From Rippkaea orientalis PCC 8801 (GTDB taxonomy: Bacteria; Cyanobacteriota; Cyanobacteriia; Cyanobacteriales; Microcystaceae), in the NCBI RefSeq assembly GCF_000021805.1, contig NC_011726.1:4062097-4126096 (forward strand): 64,000 nucleotides of DNA, written 5' to 3'. This document shows positions 62,250-64,000 of the stretch, piece by piece. The translations under genes were made by a program, and so were the position numbers. Positions within the stretch are counted from its first letter, which is position 1, and the number at the start of each line of letters is the position of its first letter. The notes beneath the pieces were generated by a model that saw only the letters and a program-made list of their open reading frames with translations, was not told where the DNA came from and made no database searches.

Positions 62250-62647
62250 TCTATTTATTAGATACTAATTGCTGTATTGTTTATCTTAATGGCAGAAACC
62301 TGATTTTAAAGTCTAGATTAGAAAGTCATCTAGATTCAGAAATAGCGGTTTGTTCAGTGGTAAAAGCTGAATTGTTTTACGGTTCACAAAAAAGTGTCAA
62401 TACAGCTAAAAGTATCGCTAAACAAAAAATGTTTCTTCGCCGTTTTATTTCCCTTCCTTTTGATGATAATTCAGCCGAAATTTATGCTCCTATTCGAGCA
62501 GATTTAGAACGAAAAGGAACCCCTATCGGAGCTTATGATTTACAAATTGCTGCGATTGCATTGGCAAATAATTTAACCCTTGTAACTCATAATATTAGTG
62601 AATTTGGACGCATTGACAGGCTATTATATGAAGATTGGGAGGTTTAG
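62246..62647 (+). CDS. vapC: VapC-type PIN toxin
   Basis: 133 residues. YLLDTNCCIVYLNGR (first Asp), VVKAELFYGSQKS (Glu), GAYDLQIAAIALANNLTLVTHN (Asp) and FGRIDRL are the standard PIN active site and structure of VapC RNases. ATG at 62246 overlaps vapB by four bases. Confidence 0.93.
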   Translation: MIYLLDTNCCIVYLNGRNLILKSRLESHLDSEIAVCSVVKAELFYGSQKSVNTAKSIAKQKMFLRRFISLPFDDNSAEIYAPIRADLERKGTPIGAYDLQIAAIALANNLTLVTHNISEFGRIDRLLYEDWEV

Positions 62648-62674
62648 GGGGTTAGGATGTGAGGAGTTGAGGGG

Positions 62675-62888
62675 GTCAGGGTTTAACAGTGTTAAACCCC
62701 TACAGAAATTAAAAATTATTGTAGGAGCATAATACTATTATGCCCACATACATAAGGTTTACAAACAGAGAATTTATTAACATTAATATCATTAAATTTG
62801 AGGTACAAAAATCATGACCCTAAACACCCTAAAACAATGGAAACCTTACCCAAATTATAAACCTTCTGGCGTTGATTGGTTGGGGGAT
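62675..62888 (+). repeat. Tandem duplication, copy 1 (contains hsdS 5' end)
   Basis: Matches 62911-63123 at an offset of 235-236 bases with few changes. Includes a GTTTAACAGTGTTAAAC repeat, TTGTAGGAGCATAATACTATTATGCCC, and the first 25 codons of hsdS. Confidence 0.9.
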
Positions 62889-62906
62889 GAGAAAGTGAGG
62901 AAGTGA
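62814..62906 (+). pseudogene. hsdS 5' fragment (30 codons)
   Basis: ATG 62814 reads TLNTLKQWKPYPNYKPSGVDWLGD, almost the same as the true hsdS start at 63049, then runs into GEKVRK-type sequence and stops. No target-recognition domain follows. Ribosome-binding leader is duplicated as well, so it could be translated as a short peptide. Confidence 0.8.
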
Positions 62907-62910
62907 GGAG

Positions 62911-63123
62911 GTCAGGGTTTAACAGTGTTAAACCCCTACAGAAATTAAAAATTATTGTAGGGGCATAATACTATTATGCCCACATAAATAAGTTTACAAA
63001 CAGATAGTTTGTTAACATTAATCACATTAATTTTGAGGTACAAAAATCATGACCCTAAATACCCTAAAGCAATGGAAACCTTACCCACATTATAAACCTT
63101 CCGGGGTTGATTTCTTGGGGGAT
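62911..63123 (+). repeat. Tandem duplication, copy 2 (leader and start of the full hsdS)
   Basis: Second copy of the unit at 62675-62888; its open frame continues into the real hsdS gene. Confidence 0.9.
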
Positions 63124-64000
63124 ATTCCTGATGGGTGGGAGGTTAAAAGATTAAAATGGATTGTATCAAAAATTGGTAGCGGTAAAACTCCTAAAGGTGG
63201 TGCAGAAATTTACTCTGATTCTGGTATTATTTTTTTGCGTAGCCAGAATATTCATTTTGATGGTTTAAGATTAGATGACGTTGTTTATATAAATAAAGAT
63301 ATTGATAAAGCAATGTCATCTTCTAGAGTAAAACCGCTTGACATTCTTTTAAATATAACAGGCGCATCTTTAGGGAGATGTATGATTATTCCTAAAGATT
63401 TCCCGTCATCTAATGTTAATCAGCACGTTTGCATTCTTAGACCTATTGTAACCCGTATCAACCCTTATTTTTTAAATAGAGTAATGTCCTCTAATGCAAT
63501 TCAAAATCAAATATTTTCTTCTGAAGTTGGTGTTTCCCGTGAAGGTTTAACTTTTGCTCAAGCTGGTAATTTAATTTCAGTATTTCCCTCCCTACCCGAA
63601 CAAGAAAAAATCGCTCAATTTCTGGATGAAGAAACCGCGAAAATAGATAAACTCATCACCCACAAACAAAGACTAATTGAATTATTAAAAGAAAAGCGCA
63701 CAGCTTTAATTAGTCATGCTGTCACCAAAGGACTTAACCCCGATGTCCCGATGAAAGATTCTGGGGTAGAATGGTTAGGGTTTATTCCTGAACATTGGGA
63801 GGTTAAGAAAATTAAGAGGTTATCCTTAGTAAAAAGGGGCGCATCACCTAGACCAATTGACGACCCAATATATTTTGATGATAATGGAGAATATGTATGG
63901 GTTAGAATTTCTGATGTAACAGCTAGTAATAAATATTTATTAGAAGCTGAACAAAAATTATCCGAGATAGGAAAGAGGAAAAGTGTTCCTTTACAACCTA
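63049..64000 (+). CDS. hsdS: Type I restriction system specificity subunit (cut by window end)
   Basis: At least 317 residues are visible, open at the window edge. First target-recognition domain starts with IPDGWEVKRLKWIVSKIGSGKTPKGG and ends with SVFPSLPEQEKIAQFLDEET; a coiled-coil spacer (AKIDKLITHKQRLIELLKEKRTALISHAVTKGLNPDVPMKDSGVEWLG) follows, then the second domain begins (EHWEVKKIKRLS...). Defines the DNA sequence methylated by HsdM and cut by HsdR. The leader and first 25 codons are duplicated just upstream. Confidence 0.95.
   Translation, partial: MTLNTLKQWKPYPHYKPSGVDFLGDIPDGWEVKRLKWIVSKIGSGKTPKGGAEIYSDSGIIFLRSQNIHFDGLRLDDVVYINKDIDKAMSSSRVKPLDILLNITGASLGRCMIIPKDFPSSNVNQHVCILRPIVTRINPYFLNRVMSSNAIQNQIFSSEVGVSREGLTFAQAGNLISVFPSLPEQEKIAQFLDEETAKIDKLITHKQRLIELLKEKRTALISHAVTKGLNPDVPMKDSGVEWLGFIPEHWEVKKIKRLSLVKRGASPRPIDDPIYFDDNGEYVWVRISDVTASNKYLLEAEQKLSEIGKRKSVPLQP

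Overview
The window looks like chromosomal DNA of a unicellular cyanobacterium, probably of the Cyanothece / Rippkaea / Crocosphaera type. Phosphoribulokinase, a kai clock operon, many GCGATCGC (HIP1) octamers, and Uma2, DUF29, DUF1997 and DUF6887/6888 genes all point that way. The genus is inferred; there is no rRNA in the window.

Layout. 1-7043 (minus) is a surface-polysaccharide locus: polymerase-like membrane protein (cut by the window edge), UDP-sugar epimerase, GT4 and GT2 glycosyltransferases, polysaccharide pyruvyl transferase, and a Wzt/Wzm ABC exporter. 7.65-11.8 kb holds a large secreted G8/beta-helix/PKD/RTX protein. 12-17.3 kb has a DPM1-GtrA glycosyltransferase, acetate kinase, and a zinc uptake operon (znuA-znuC-znuB) behind a clear Zur box. 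17.3-28.6 kb carries assorted genes: an FAD oxidoreductase, a royal-jelly/yellow-like protein, an IS607-type recombinase without its catalytic serine, glycosyltransferases, a secreted FAH-like protein, a lipase and a DegT aminotransferase. 28.7-31.6 kb contains an IS605-type element in a DUF4238 gene and a PIN toxin module.

31.8-33.85 kb is the most notable locus. A Ro60 (TROVE) gene is preceded, on the same strand and behind a strong sigma70-type promoter, by two RNA genes. Each folds as a tRNA (acceptor, D and T arms) in which the anticodon arm is replaced by a hairpin carrying the conserved Ro-binding sequence of Y RNAs. The acceptor and T stems differ in sequence between the two units but pair perfectly or almost perfectly in each. 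This is a tandem Y-RNA/Ro60 system with a topology that looks circularly permuted relative to classical Y RNAs.

33.9-35.2 kb has pyrF and a secreted protein. 35.3-39.7 kb is a small defence/toxin-antitoxin island with truncated members (DUF6888/6887, DUF4258 + YgiT zinc finger, brnA with a beheaded brnT, an Abi/HEPN protein). 39.7-45.7 kb has nifJ, a DUF29 pseudogene and lpdA. 45.7-48.1 kb is an SDR gene split by an IS4-type element. 48.4-52.8 kb has Uma2 genes, glutathione peroxidase, a chimeric SDR/LRAT duplication product and a DUF1997 gene. 53.4-55.6 kb has convergent pfkA and prk. 56.0-58.9 kb is a complete kai operon whose KaiA has a receiver domain with a phosphoacceptor Asp, which fits the kaiA3-kaiB3-kaiC3 type. 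59.2 kb to the end is a type I modification locus: hsdM, then higBA-like and vapBC-like modules, then a 236-bp tandem duplication that copies the hsdS start, then hsdS (cut by the window edge).

Several dispersed repeat families, some palindromic, sit between genes (GGTGGGCATTGCCCACC type, GGGCGAACGC...GCGTTCGCCC type, GTTTAACAGTGTTAAAC type, GGTGCGTTA...TAACGCACC type).
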